Source: Acanthornis magna (Eukaryota; Chordata; Aves; Passeriformes; Acanthizidae). Taken from it: 64,000 bases of DNA. Position 1 is the first letter of the stretch. Each line of letters begins with the position of its first letter. The stretch lies in assembly GCA_036785705.1 (NCBI GenBank), contig JAWUZG010000964.1:62001-126000 (forward strand). The letters are read 5' to 3'. The notes below the pieces were generated by a model. It searched no databases. It worked only from the letters and a program-made list of their open reading frames with translations, and was not told the DNA's origin. Positions 12,501 through 27,600 of the stretch are shown piece by piece. A program made the position numbers and the translations under genes.

Positions 12501-15500
12501 TGGAGGCTGGGGTGCTATTTGCTTGAAGTTGTCCTAAGAAAATTGAAGATGACACTCAGTCGTTCAGCATCTTCAGCTTTTGCATAAAATGTTTCTAAAC
12601 AGAATAAAATCATTTGCAGAACAGCTTTAGAGATAATAACTGTAACTGAAACCTCTGGAAATGTGTTAGCATTTATTATAGCACATTATCATCCTGAAAA
12701 CTCGGGGGTGAGTCGGGGTGATTGTCCTCCACCCAGACAAAATAAGCCTTATGCCTCCCAAGGACGAGATCTCAAATCCAGCTGCTTTAAATACAACATT
12801 CCACTTTTTATCTTAGCTGAACCTACAAGTGGAAGATCAGAGCAGCAGCTTAACAGCAGAATTGGGTCTGCCTTGAAATGAAACACCAGTTTTTTACTGG
12901 ACCGGTAAAACAAAACCGAGTCTCCACTCCCTGAGGGTACCAGGATTCGGAACAGAATAGAATCAAATAGTTTAAGTTGGAAAAGGCCTTTAAGACTGGG
13001 CCCAGCCATTGCCCCAGCACTGCCACGTTCACCACACCACCTTAAAGAGAGGGAACTGAGAAGGGCAAAGAAGAAATAAGAACCTGGATCAGATTAGATG
13101 GCTTGGATGAAATACAGCAATATCTCTCACTCTTTCCGTCTTGAAAAAAGATGGGTACGGAGTGAACAAGCCTACAATTGAGTAGATTTTCTCAGTAAAA
13201 TGATGTAGAAACTGAAAAAAAGTCAGCAGCCAAAGCTAAAAAATGGAATCGATATAAGAACAGAGAATAATAATGACTTAAAGGAATTATTTCCAAAAAC
13301 ATTAATGGAATTTGGAAACAAATACTTCACATTTCAGGTTTAATTCCCCTTTTTGTAATTGAATTTATTCCTTTACCTTTCCATGTTCTTTCCTCATGTG
13401 GGAGATGTAAACGTCTCTCTGAGTGAAGAGCCTGTCACACTCCCAACACGTCCAGCCAGGATTAGCAATTTTTTTAGGTTCAGCTTTCTTGATAGGAGAA
13501 GGAGATTTCTTCTCCAGCTTTTCTGTTCCGTTAACAGATTTTGTGTCCTCCTTGTTGTGACTGGCTGAGTTCTGAGTGGTGGGTTTAGTACTGAGAGGCA
13601 GATTTATCCCCAGATTCGGTGGCCCCTCAACACTTTTCAGAGTTCCATGCATAGACTACAATAAAAGAGAAAAAAAGAGGTACAAAACTAACATAGACAC
13701 ACACAGTTGTACTGAAGCAAAAGCCTTCAGTTACTTCTTTGGCATATTATTATCATCAGATCACATTCTTAAAGAAACAGGCTCAAGTCAAGGCAAGACC
13801 TAGCATGACCTAACAAAAACCAGTAACAGACACCATCTATAGGTGTTTTCACACAAAAAATAAGAGACTGACTTTGTAAGTTAAGTTGTGGTTTAACAGG
13901 GAGGGGAAAAGGGCTCAAGAAGTACTTTATATTAAGTTTACTTTATCTTAAGTTTCATTTCTTGCTTCACTTACCTGACAGATTGGTTGAACATCCTCAT
14001 TCCAGACTATGTGACTGGAGTTTTCCAAGAGGGAAAGGCTTTTTTGCTGACCAGATGTTGACTTGGCATATTGTTAAATAAGGCAACTCTGGAAACACCA
14101 CCCAACTATGTAATTTAGGATCTATTCTGTTGAGGTGGAGGTTAAGCCCTGCATTACACCATGGTCAGGGTATGAGCTTAATTTAACTCCTCCGGAGGAT
14201 ATGTTTAACCAGGCCAAACAGAATGATTTTCCCTTCAGGTAAAACCCATTCAATACACTCTTGATTCTCAGGATCATTTTGATACTCCAGCAACAAGTTC
14301 TCTGGGGAATGCTTTGGCCCTTGGGACTACCCACTGGCTCTAGAGCAGTATCAGCCTCATCTGTAGAACATATTCTTCAACTGAACCACTTTTAAAGAGA
14401 AGAAAAGCCAGGAATTAACCCTCAACAACTAAGGCCAACAACTAAGAGCAAAGTACAGGTGTGTAGTAAAGGAGGAGGCTGGCTTTAGTATCCCACTGCA
14501 CAGGGGAGGGGGAAATGAGGTTCCTGTACTCTCAGGCAACTCCAGCTGACCTGGAGATTCCATCCCCTAAAATGTTAGTGCTCAACTTTCCAAATGTCTT
14601 TTAAATACAGTACTTGACATTTCATTTCTTATTTGAAACTCCACAAAGAGCATTAAAGCATAACATGGAGTCCCAGTGCTTTATGTTAAGTTTACTTTAT
14701 CTTAAGTTTAATTTCTTGCTTCTTTTTGGCCAAACAGGGAGCATTACACCTCCAGGCCAAGGCAGGCCAGGCCAGTGCAGTGCTCCACCACCTGCTCTCA
14801 CTGGCTGCAGGAAATTTTCTTGTAGTGAATCATTAGAGGAAAATGAGACATACATTTTGTCATCAAGAAACACTGACATCTCCAGGAATTATTCTGGCTT
14901 ATTTTCTGTAGCTTTAGATAGCCTCCTCCCGAGCTTTCTGCTGTCCCTTTCTGTCCCACTTTCACCCAGGTCTGTCTCTGCCTTGATGGTTTATGTCTAG
15001 TCATACCAAACCATTACTTTCTGTGCAGCTGAGCTCTGCCCCTGTCTGGCACTAGTACTCTCCACCTGAGTCCTTTTCTGCTTTTATCTACAACCTGTTC
15101 CAGTTTTTTTCATTCCCCCTTAACTAAACTCCAATTTACACTGCTTTGCTCCAGCCTCTACTACTACACACACACATCTTAAATGCAAAATCAGCAATAG
15201 TGCCACTGCACATGTACTCTCTAATCCTCTAATTTTAGTCTCAGAAATGTGAGACATTTCTAGTGAATTGGGCTAAAACCCCACTGCTCAAAAGTACAAA
15301 TACTGGCACGGAACACCAAAGCCCAAGGAGTTAAGCAGTGCCCAAGTGACTGAGCATACCTTTGAAATGTGAGCTGCTGAGCCACCCTGATTTATGTAAA
15401 CATAGCTTCTGGCCCTAGCTGCAGCCACATTGAGCTCCTAAAATTCTTGTCTTCAGGTCTTCCAGAAGCACTTATGTGCAGACATAACAATACTGTTCCA

Positions 15501-15572
15501 ATAATATCTGAGTCAGGAAAAACTGATTACAGAAACAAGATGTACACAGCAATACACAGACTTTGCCTATTT

Positions 15573-15606
<34 letters not shown>

Positions 15607-18600
15607 AACAAAAAAAAAACCATCAAAGGAAATAGAAAACAGAGCCTTGCATTGCTGCATGAGAGGGCCATCTAAGATATCGTGCAGTAAACATGCAAGA
15701 ACTAGTGCTGCTAGTTCAGAAACAAAGAAAATATCCAATCCTTGTATTTCTGAACATCTTGGCTCAGCCCTTCCCTAATTTCCTCCTCAAGTTGAAGACT
15801 GGCTTTAAGACCAACTGGTGGTCTTATTTTCAACACAGCTTCACAGAATTCTGTGGTTAAGAGTGCTACAGTTGGGACTAAAATACAAAATGATGCTTTT
15901 AACAGCCCAAAAAGAAGTCTGGTTTTCCACTTTGCTGTAGAGATGCTGCACTCTGTCTGCATGTCAGTGCCAGAGAAATGCAGAGAGCTCCACGCTGCCA
16001 TTCAGGCCTGTCCAGGCACCAGGGATTAATGAAAAAACCGAGTGATCACAGATGTGCTGAAGACCAGACAAAACAGATTTCAAATTTTAACATTTGAAAA
16101 CAATATTCACAGATTCCCCCCTCGGAATCACTAGCATCTCTCTCAGCAGCCTCCTTGTAATTAATTCTGTGCCTTTTCCAGCACGCTCTCACAGCATATA
16201 TCGCATGACAAATGGTATTTATGAAGGAAAAAGAGAAGATGCCTACACACCTTGATATGATCCATCATAAGCTGTTTCTGTGCATATAGAAGAGAACAGT
16301 CGGGACACTTGAAAACAGACACCTTCTGGTTTTCAATGTGCTGATCAAAGTGGCGATAGAGCAAAGGTTGTAGAGTAAACACAGTGTCACACATAGAGCA
16401 TTTATATATTATTCTAAAAACAGAAGTACAACAAACAATGTCAGTCACGTTGATGATCTATTTGCAAGAATCGCGATGTTCACTTTTTTTCTCATCACAG
16501 ACAAGATCTGACATGTTTAAGCAATTGTTTCACACTGCTTGAAGAGAGTTAAAATTAAATGAATTCAAAACATCCTCCAATTTCAAAATATCAGAGCAGT
16601 AGAAGAAACAGAAAAATAGAAAAAAAAAATTAAAAAAGCCAGAAAACAACAGCATGTGCCAGTTACATATATAACACCAACATCTGCTCGGGATACTCCG
16701 AAAGTTCAACATCTTCAGTTTCTGAACTCACACTGTAGCTAAAGCACAATACCCCTGCTCCAGTTTACAAAAGCAATATGTTTTAAGGGAGTGATTCATT
16801 CAGTTAGTTACATCCTTCAAATAAATACATTTTTGGCAATGTGCACAGCTTTGAGGCTCCTGAATGCCAAGCCTAGACTCTGTCAATGTCCTGAAGCTCC
16901 AGCAGCACAGGATGGGATTTCCCTGATCTGCCACTCCAAGCCTTTATGAATCTGTCACAGAAATGTAGAGACACCACCAAACTCTTCCTCTTGGAGCACG
17001 TGTGGCTTTTGAACTTAGGTCCCTCAGCCTCCTGTTCTCACAGGCAATATTCTAACCACAGATCATCAGACGAGAGAGAAATCGAAGCCATCTGATCTGC
17101 AGTGCTGCGGAGCAAGTTGAGCTAAAATAAAAGAAACCCAGCCACAGGTGCTCAGCACAGCAACTGTCCTAAAGAGTAACTTTCCACTAAAAAAACCAAC
17201 CCACAAAACCCCCTAAAGTGCTAAATCCCCTCATTAGCCATATAAATGTTCCCAGTCCTTTCCATATCCCTGGAAGTAATTCTCACTGGCAGTGCATTGT
17301 TGCAGAGCTCCAGGGATCGCTCTGCACTGTGTTTTGAGATGACAAGAACATGGGCATTGCTTCCATGTCTAAGCTGTCCTGTAATTCCAAATGAAAAACA
17401 GTACACTTGGTCATATTAACTGGGAAAGACATCATTTTTGTGGTATCGAGTGGTCCCAGTTTCTCACATATGCTAAGATAAGTATTATTTACGCAGCATC
17501 CTCTGATGATCAATGTGGTATTGTCCTGCTTTCTGTGGGGAACCCTTCGCTGCAGATCTGTTGTGAATCTGCTACCAAAAATCTGACATTTCTGAATTGA
17601 TCACACATAAAAATGGGAAATCTCTAAAAACACCAAGAGCTGAATAGATCTATTTTCTATGGCAGCTAAAGTACTTTGCTTTCACAGAAGCAGAACTATC
17701 TAGTAAAGATCCACATTTCAGACTTACAATAACAGATTTACATGTTATCTTGGAATAAACACAGGTGTTACCTCCCAGGAAAATACTTTCAATCACATCA
17801 AAGACATTTAGCATTTTGAAAGCTTCTGCTTTCAAGGAGGATAGTATTTCTCCTTTGCAAACTTTTTTCCCCAAAAAAGGAAACTTGTGGGATCATACAC
17901 TTTTTACCAATAGCACAGTAAAGATCCATAATCTGTCTCGATAAACAAGAATTTCTCCAGTATTCAAAAAGAGATCAGCCATGAGAAATATCTTCGTGCC
18001 ATTCTTAGACACTGTTTACTGAAAACAAGATCAGTTCTCTGGGAAAGCAAAGCTTACAGTATGTTACAGGAGAGAGCTTTGCAGAGTTGAAAGACAAGAC
18101 AGCCATCCATTTCCCTCTATTAAAATAATCCTATTTCATCCCACTGAGAATCCCTGCATATAAAAGTCATTTTTCATACACCAAAAGTGTATTTCATTTA
18201 GCGCAGCTGTTCTGAAACAGTACTACTTAATAAAGTTTCTTTTTCTAATAATCAAAATAAATTCATAAAGGAATACAAGTGCATCTATATGGAAAGAAAA
18301 CGAATGCAAAATACTTAGTTCATGAACCTGATCAGAAACAGTTTGGCAGATCCAAGCACAGTTCACTTATCATATGTGAAGCATCTCACAAAAACAGTGA
18401 TCTTAATCTTTTGCATTTCTCTAATGAGAACTGTGGGCACCTGAAAAAAGTTTTAAATCTACTTAGTATCTCACAGCCTCTGGCTGATGATACCATCCTG
18501 AATTAAAACAAGGTATCAGAGACGTCTCCATTTTGTATCAGATATGGTAAATTTGTTGCCATTTTGGTTTAACGGAGGTGAAACAACTAAAAGGAAAAAA

Positions 18601-21600
18601 TCTCCTGTTAATATGTTACAAGAAAGTGATTCAGTGATACTACCTTCAGCAAACTACCACCTCCATGGGCCGACTTTCCCAGCTCCAGAACAGAACCACT
18701 CCTGCTTTAAGCCAGAAGGAGATTACCTCTTGGAAAAAAAGCTTCTATAAACAGATAAAATTGCTTTTTCTCAACTTTTCAACCAGATGTTTTGAAAATC
18801 ACCACTTAAGCACTGACGAGTCTTAGCAGCTCTCTTTGGAATCACATTCTCTTAATTCAGGGCAAAAACGCAGATGAGCTAAGCAGATTAAAACATCACA
18901 ACGAGCAACGCTCTGGCCACCCGTCCAAATCATTTGTGCAATTACATTTTGCAATCCCTCTCGTGTAGCACGCAGTGCTACGTTCGGGGAAATGTCACCT
19001 GAAAACTCACGAAATCCTACACAAATCCTACATTATCAGCAGGCTGACCAAGCGGTGACTTTTCCCACTGCAAGCACAGGACAGAATGCAATTTCACGGC
19101 TCATTCAAACGCAGTAGAAGATGAATTTTGCTTACTTTGGTTCGCCTATCTTGATACCCGGGTGTTGTGTGTAGGCATGGGAGTGTGTGCTGGGAGCAGA
19201 TTTAAATGCCATGGGACAGATAGGACACTTGTAAAAGACTTCACAGTGACAACCTTGGATGTGAGACTTGAGTGCCGCCACGTCGGAGTACACGACATTG
19301 CAGTGCACGCAGCTGCGGAGAGAGGGAGGAGAGTCAGTGCAGCCCTGCCCCGAGCGGCGCTGGGCACAATCAACTCGGATTTGCAGGCGACAGGAAGAGA
19401 GAAACACACGGGTGACAAGTGGAGAAAACCACATCATTCTGGCGATTTAGACAACCGCGGGAGAATCAACGTCAGCAGCGATTTGCGGATCACAAAGTCA
19501 GGGGAAAGAAATTTCACACGTTTTCATTTGAAAATCGAAGAGATGCAGGGTCAGAACATGTTTTCACGTTATTACATTAAAACAGATAGAAGGGTCGACA
19601 GACAAATATTCTATTGATTGCAGAAAGAATGCTTAAATCCTCTGCAAATTTGGAAAGAGATTTTCCAGAAGGCATTTTTATCACATGCAGGGTATTGCTT
19701 AAGGTACACCACAGCAATTAAGAAACTACCACCAAACAGAAAACCGGTAAGGAAAATATTTTCACCATTTCCCTTGCTTAGATTTAATGAAGATGTACTG
19801 GTAATGATTTTCTGTACACGTAATCAAATCAGCACTTGGATTGAAACTCAGGAAAACTAAACCAAATCCCTACTATCAGATCAATATATCACATTGGAAT
19901 TCAGAAAATATTTTTCAAAAACATACTTCTGCTGTGTCGAAAATTTGTGACCTTTCCGCCTCTATTCTAAAATGAAATGATTAAAAGATTGAATTAATAT
20001 TAGAACATAAGAATTTTTATACACAACGGTCCCTTTTAATGCCCTACATCTTTAGTACTAAATGCTCCCAAATCAGTCCAAGAACATATGGCAATCAGCA
20101 ATTACCTATCAAATGAGGCAATTTATTATTGATCAGTATTTTGCAGTCAGACTTTTACAAACTCTTCAAATCCAGAAGGCCTCCACCCTTCTGGAATTTT
20201 ATTTTTAGCATCTATCACGGCAGAATGACCGTTGTCATATAAATGTCAAATTAAACATGAGATGTTTCTGAGCTATCTTGAAAAGTTTCGTGATTTAGAT
20301 TCCCAGTGAAGGATTTGGGATTCTGCCCAGCCAGGGTAAAGTGGACTTGTTTTAGGAGTGCTGAGCAAAGCTCGGGGCAGCTCTTCTGATCTCTTGCTGT
20401 GCTACTGCAATTCAGTGTAAGGAAAATTCTAAGAGAAAACATTTTTTCAAGTCTTTCAAAACTTCACATTTCTATGAAATGCCTCTGCTCCCCATTTTCT
20501 CAGTGAGTTGCCATTACAGAGAAATGTAAAAATCAAAGGGAAACTGAAGTGTAACAAAGGAGAACCAAAAGAAAAGGCTGTTCTGAGTGAGGAAGGTGAT
20601 TTCCAAGTGATGGAAAGCCAAGGAATCTTGACTTCCCACAGAAAAGAGAACAACCAGACAGGTGCACTGTGCCCATCGACATCTCAACCATACATTCTGG
20701 AAGTAAATACTGAAAATGACTGTTCTAACAGAGAGAACAATCTGAAATTCAATGTTTTGAAAAGACTCAAGAAGTTTTTAAAAAAAACCTGAAACTAAGA
20801 CAATACATCTGAGTTCTCTAGACTTCATCAATTGTGAAGTCCTGAATCTGTGTGACACTAGCTAATATTCTGATTTAATCATATACAAAAGTGGATGCCC
20901 AAACCAAAGCAGAATCCTAATGTATTTATTCTAAAATTTGTAGTACTACTAGTACTGTTGCCATGACAACCTTAACCCCATGAAGCTGTATTCTCCAAAC
21001 AACGCTGATGAAAATGGAAAATCACTTTTAGAACCGTAAATGACACATAAATTGACAACAAAAGGAATCATTATACTGACCGAAACCCAACTCTTCGCGT
21101 ATAATGCAGGCAGTTCTTAGTGACATGGGTCTGGAAGTGGACAGATCTGCAGATTGCTCCACATTCAGGACACGTGTATGGAGATTTATGCTGATGAATT
21201 CTCTGGTGTGATGCAAAACTGCACTGGTTAGGAAGCAGCATCTGGCAGATATTGCATGTCTTCTAAACGATAAACCAGAATAGATGAGACAAAAGGTTTG
21301 GTTCAGCTCTACGTAACGTCTTGTGTCAAACACTGCAATATAGCAAATAAAGGTTACATGTCATAACTGGGATGAGACCCAAAGGAACAGGCAAGTACAA
21401 ACACAAGCCCTGCTGGGCAGAGCTGGCAGCCAGAGCCACTGCCATTCTGGGCCACAAGCTCCTTCATCCACCACTGACCACGGGACACGCACATGGCTTT
21501 ACAGAAATATTCCTCGGGTGCCTCCCCACGTTACCTTGCCTAGTGCCAGGGCCCTACGTACAACTCCAGAATCAAATGATTGCTATCATGACTTAGGACT

Positions 21601-24600
21601 TGAGAATCTCATCAGTGACTTAGGAAGATTTAAAATCAAAACCAAGACTCTTTCATGACATGGGTATTCTTTGAACATGTATTTGTATATTTTTAGGAAT
21701 GCTCTCTCTAAGAGTCTGGCGTATGTAGTGATGTGTATGCTCTGCAAGAATATTGACAAAAATAGATCTCCAGAGCTGCAGTATAAATGATTTACTAAGA
21801 CCTGCAGGAAGAAATGCTGAAGTAACTGCTGGGGGAGCACTGCGGCCTGGTGCGTTTGAACACAGTCTCTGTACAAACAGAGTTCTCCAGCGTCCTGACA
21901 CAGCGAGATGGCAAAATGCAAACCATGAACCATCGGTAAGTGCAGCAAAGCTGCCATCACTGCAATGCAGGTTCACCTGGCACTGCTGCCAGCTCACCAC
22001 AGCAGCGTTCAGCATGGCTCTGTCCTGCTCTGCACGGCTCTGCCTGAGCTCAGCTAACTCCAGGCATTTCCAGTCGGGGCACAGGAAGGCTGCATTCAGA
22101 CACACAGAAATAGTCATTTTTGAAATGCCAAATATTTGGCCTTCGTTGAGCAAAGAGCTGTGGCCAGCAGTGGGGGACTCACAGCCTCAGGCTGACCAGA
22201 ATTGTTTTGGGCAAAACCCTACGAGCAGCCCGAAGTGGCACATTTTCTGGGCTTCAGGACCATTCCCCAAATCTCTCTTTGGATGTTCCTCTATGAACAA
22301 GCTACAGTACAATACTGGAGAATCTGCAGAGTTATTGGATTACGTAAGAAAACAGCAAAGCAGAACTTCTTATTCCAGTAACAGCAACATTTGGAGGTTT
22401 CACAGTCCTTCCAAAGCTTTTGGCTTGCAGGACTACCAAAGGAAACCGGGATGTGATGCCATGGAAGAGCCATACATCATTCCAGCCCCAGCTCAGTGAT
22501 CTCCCTGATTTTGCAGCAAGCTGCCAGACTCATCTGCTGACCCCACATGCCAATAATGCTCTTAGTTAAAGCCCCTGCTCTGCTATTTCAATGAGTACAG
22601 AAAATGTTTAATTGTAACTGATTCCAGTAGAACAAGAAGCATCTACTGTGAAATTCTGACATTCGGCACGTTTGCTTACCATTTTATTTTGGGCTTAAGG
22701 TGGCATTAACTTCCAGTTCTCTCATTCCAACCCACACCAAAATAAAACACAGTTTGTGAAAATCATCACCTGCCTGCATTTAAAGTCAAAGTTTCAGAAA
22801 AAAAAAAGGGTTAGAAGGAAAAATGGTGGAGGTGGAAATTAAAGGTACACAAGAACACTGAGTATGAAGGGAAATGAGCTATGCAGTTTCCATGGGAGCT
22901 ATATACTCCTATCTGTAACTAAGACAAATATTAACATTCATTAACCCAGATTTGCTACCTTTTCCCCCCAGCAAGTAGATGAGCATTTCATTCAGCCAGA
23001 AAACCTGTCAGTGAGTAAGGGTTAATATTCCTTTAGCAGGAATATTCCTTTAGGTTAATATTCCTTTAACAGGAATATTCATGGCAATAAAACAGGACAG
23101 AAAGGTAACAACTTTCTAGGGATCGTCTTTTCACTGCTAGGGCTGCTCTACCACTGCTTATTTTAATCAAAACATTCTACCTTCATAATGGGAGTTTCAG
23201 AAGAACAAGAGCAGCTACTGACTACTTACTCACTGAGAACACTAAACTATACATTTTCCATTTCAGGAGCAATTAGATGGGCACTAGAAAGAACAGTAAG
23301 CTGCAAATAACCTTTTTTCCTATTATCTGTTTGCAAAATCTGTTTCTTTTTATTCTTCCTTCCTTCCTTCCTTCCAAAGAAAAAATACCAATCTCATCTA
23401 GCTTCCCTGTCTTCTTCTCCCCACAATAAGGGCAGTTTTACAGCAAAGCACTAAGAAGGAAAACAAGTCAGAGTATTTCTCATCCAAGCTTCTCTAATGA
23501 AATGGTAGCAAAATACTTAGTAAAAAATGCCTATGCAGAGTCTTTCTTCAATAAACATTACCCCTACAGGATGGAACTACCAACCACAATGTAAAAAAAC
23601 AGCTGCTGCTTGACATACGGAAAGGACTAAGAAAAATGTTGAATTAATATTTAAAAGGATATTTCAACAAAGAGCATTTCAAACTACATTTATTAAGAGT
23701 GTTCTTTTCAAATGGAAGCACATGAAAAAAGCTTCTTTTCCTGCAGTGCTTTGCAGGTTTTTTCACAAACACCTTGCCAGGCAGCAGGCAATGCTTCCCT
23801 CCTTGAGCAGCAGGACCTGGGAACCCACACTTCTCTCTGCCCCTCCCTGCAGCTGCATTTGGACATTCTGTGAACGTCACAGTTCCTTTCCTGGAGTAAA
23901 TCGCCAGGATAAACAGTACCTAACAGGAGGTGGATGGAGAGCAAACTCCAGGGGAAAAGGAGCAGACAGGGAAAAAGCACCAGACAGAGGGAGAAAGGGA
24001 AGGGCAAAAGGTTTACCTGGCCATAAAGACAAAAGTTCCCCCCGAAAGTGAGAATATCACTTTATCTTTGTTCTCTTTTTCCTTTTCTACTTTAGCCTCA
24101 TCTTCCCAACCTGCTCTCTGTCTCTCATTCACTTGCTTTATTTTGGGGCCTTCTTGCTTGATTTTCCAGTACCAAAACCAACAGGTTTTCACAAGGACTA
24201 CTGGATCTTAAATGGGGTGTTATCTAAAGAGCTTATTATGGGAAAAAAATCTACCTACAACCAACAAGCACCAGCAAATCAGTTAGCTAAAACCCCGAAG
24301 TACCGAGTATGAGGTAGCTTGAGCTGGTGCAGAATACACTCACGGTCAGCCATTAGATCCTGTTCAGAACTGCAGCAACATCTAAAGATGGAACACGTTC
24401 TGCTGAAGGCAACTGCCTTAGCTAGGCACACCTGGAGCATCTTTCCAAGAGGAATTCACATGCAGGGCATTCCCCTGGGAACCCAGGCTACTTCAGTCTA
24501 CCTCTGCTAGCCACTTAAAGGGAGGAGCTGAGGCAGAGCCACGTAATCAAGGTTATTTCCATGTGCATTCTCTTTCCATTACTGCCTGTAGCCGTGGCTG

Positions 24601-27600
24601 CTTCGTGGCACAGAACAGATCCTACATGTAGTGAGTGAACACATCCTGACAGGAACCTGCCTGTGCTCCTAGGACTAGCGCATTTTTCCTAACTGCAGCC
24701 TTAAAAATCTTGAGCCTGTACACTGCCGTGTGATTCCCAGGAATATTCCTGGGGCATTCCTGTCTTGAGCGTGCTTGAGGGTTTTCAGCTTCCCCCGCAG
24801 CAAGAAGCTGGAGCACCAAGCTCAACCGAATGCTTTGAAACACACCAGAATCCCTTTTAATTGGCACACCCCAACAGAGATCCAACCATGGCATTTCATT
24901 AACCACCTTCACTCTTCCAGGATTATAAAATACATCGCACACTGATTAATATGAAGTTTTATTGAATGACGTACTTCTTTCAGGTCAGGCCACATACATT
25001 AGTAAAGAATTTTCCGATGTTTTGAAGTTGAACTCATTAGCACTTGTAAGAGGAGAGGAAACCCAACCAGCTAAAGCAATGGTCACACAGAAAGGAATGT
25101 GTGCCAGTGAGAGCTGCGCTTTGCACTTTCTGAGGAAGAGCTGAGGCGAACAGCAGGCATTCCTGTCAGTAGTCAGTGTGCCATTTGTCACTGCCTGAGT
25201 CCCTCCCTGCACTGAGAGGAATGCCTCGCTCACTTAGGGCACTTGGTGACAACTCTAAAACCTGAAGACCAATCAAGAATGAATCATTTAAAACTATCAT
25301 TCAGGTTGAATAGATGGGCTGTTAATGAGGGTGCCAATTAAGTGGATTCCATGGGCTAGTCAAACCCCAAAGCATTAGAATATTATTAGCAAAACCCGTT
25401 ATTAATTTCTGTATTATAATGTTCAACTGTAAGAAAGCTAATGCTAAATTTTAGCAAAACTATACAGTGTCAATTTCAGACTTCAGGGCCTAAAAAGATT
25501 CTAAGAAAAGTCTTATTTAAAAAGTTTACATTCACTATATAAGTGCTTGCAAGACTTTTTGTGGTTTTCGTTTATCATTTTAATCACAGAGGTTCAGATA
25601 ATTAACAGCTAAACGAAAGTAAAAACATATCCAAAGTCTCCTAGGCTTATAGATGAAACATTGGAATGTAAACATAGGATACTCTACTTGTCCACTTGTG
25701 TCTGCGGCCTGCTGGAAATGAGTTGCAAGAGATGTCTCATCTTGGAAAACTTCATTGCACTCCAAACACTTTAGACTATGTCTACAGAGTCTCGATGGAT
25801 CTTCGTCTAGAGGCATAGCTGGAATGACAGGAGAGCTCGCGGGGGCCGAGATCACTGTCCCAGTTAAGCCAGACTGGATCTTTGTTACGGAGTGCGTGCC
25901 AGCTCCCCCCGGGCTCTGGAGCACGGCCGCAGCAGTATTGCTGGAAGGAGATGCTATCATTTGATCTGCTGGGACTGGTTTTAGGATCAAGTGGGAACAC
26001 TGCATCACGACGCCCTTCTCCTTGTGCCCACGAGCGTGGGACAGGAGACTGCACTTATTGTAGAAAACTAAATTCTTTGTACAATGATTACAAGTCACTT
26101 CGATTCGCACGCTCCTCCTGTCGTAATGCTGAGTCAGGCTCTTCTCGAGAGCAAACGAGTCGCCGCACTCCAAACACTTGTAACCTCGTGTTGGCAGCGT
26201 GATTCCGGCATTGGCAGGGGGGCTAAGGTTTGGGATGTAAACCGGCACGGGATTGACACTGCTCAGCACCTTATTGAACGCTTCCACTACAGAGCTCTGC
26301 AGAGATGACACCACCTGCACTCGAGACACTTTTTTCGAAGGCTGCGAGGCCGCGGCAGAAATTATTGCCTGCTTGATTTGCTGCTGGGGTTTTGTTAGCA
26401 CTTGGCGCAGTTCAGAGGTGGTTTGAGCACCCTGAGGCAAAAGGTTAAGGTTAGCAAGATGGACCGTCTTTGGCACGAGTTTGGCACTGGCGAGGCTCGA
26501 TGCTGGCACCACGACCGTCTGCTGCTGGATGGCGTTGGCAGCTTTGATGATGGCGCTGCTGGCGCTCTGCACGGACGCCGCCGAGATGACGGTGGCTTTC
26601 ACGGTGGTGTTGTTGGCCAGCTTCAGGTTGATCACCTGGGAACCTGCTGTTTTCACTGCCGAGACAGGCAGGAAGGCAGTAGCCACGGGTTTGATAGTGA
26701 CCTGTTTGGGGGCGAGTTCTGCAGATCCCACCGCGTTGGTGACCACCGAGGACTGCAGAGGAGCTCTCGGAGGAGAGGACAGGACAGCAGCAGAAGTTGG
26801 TGAGGACAGGAGGGAGGTCATGGAGGTCACCATGGAAGCACTCTGCTCCGGCTTTTTACCAGAGTCCAAATCAACTTCTGGCAGCACTCTGGTAACAGTT
26901 CTTTTGATCTCCCCAGAAGAAGTCTTGATGGTTTTTATGCGAACCTTAGGAATTGCTGGTGTCGACCCTGCGGGAGAAGACGGAGAGCCTTTGCTACTGT
27001 TCTCACTCGAGACACTTCTGGGACTGTCGGGTGGTTTGACAGATGGCTTCTTAGCACCATCGATGAGACTCTGAGACTCAGGAGATTTCTCAACAGCCTG
27101 GGGACTTTCACTCATGTCTTTTGGTAATGGAGAAGACTCTCCTGAATTAGACTGTAAATCTTTACTGCTATCTGTAGCTGCCTTTTTAGCACTCAGTGCT
27201 GCGATTGCAGCAATGCAGGAAGAAAGCTTTGCTGATGACTTTGCTTTGGACTGGGAAATGCTGGCGAGATTTGTGTCACTTTTTTCAGTACTCAGTTTTC
27301 CATCAAGTACCCTGTTTTCGAGAAGCTTCTCAGAGCTGTCTTTTAGTAATTTGTCCTCTGTTTTTCGAGTTTTAAAAGGTTCATAGACACCTAAATTCAT
27401 AGAGTTTGTCTCTGTCTCTCGTTTAGCAGCTTTATTTTTATCTATGCTACTTGACACAGCGATTCCAGATTTAATTAAGTTCTCCCCTCCAAGTGCCTTT
27501 AGTTTGTCATATTCCTGTTGAGACAGAGATCCTGCCAAGACATTGGCTCTGAAATTTGCCCGCATCTCCTCTTTATCCGGGGGGTCATCCACCTCGATTC

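Larger units (their letters stand above)
13656..16250. other. ZNF532 intron 5
   Basis: About 2.6 kb. It holds two direct copies of a dispersed repeat (13892-13972 and 14679-14722) and an A-run. No exon was recognised. Confidence 0.75.
21263..25687. other. ZNF532 intron 2
   Basis: About 4.4 kb. It holds a small tandem repeat around 23028-23085 and a TTCC run near 23356-23376. The plus-strand open frame at 21753-22499 has no recognisable domain or splice context and is not called as a gene. Confidence 0.7.

Noticed and set aside
15577..15619. Processed pseudogene tail
   Set aside because: The sequence before the A-run shows no retrocopied coding sequence and no target duplication was found.
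21028..21333. 101-residue minus-strand open frame
   Set aside because: It overlaps ZNF532 coding exon 2 in a different register; the true frame gives conserved zinc fingers with correct splice phases.
21753..22499. 248-codon plus-strand open frame in ZNF532 intron 2
   Set aside because: No recognisable motif, no splice or promoter context, and irregular codon use. Treated as chance.
25580..25687. Extension of the large ZNF532 exon to a stop about 40 codons on
   Set aside because: The donor CAA|GTAGAG and the conserved continuation in exon 2 show that this is intron. A retained-intron isoform remains possible but is unsupported.
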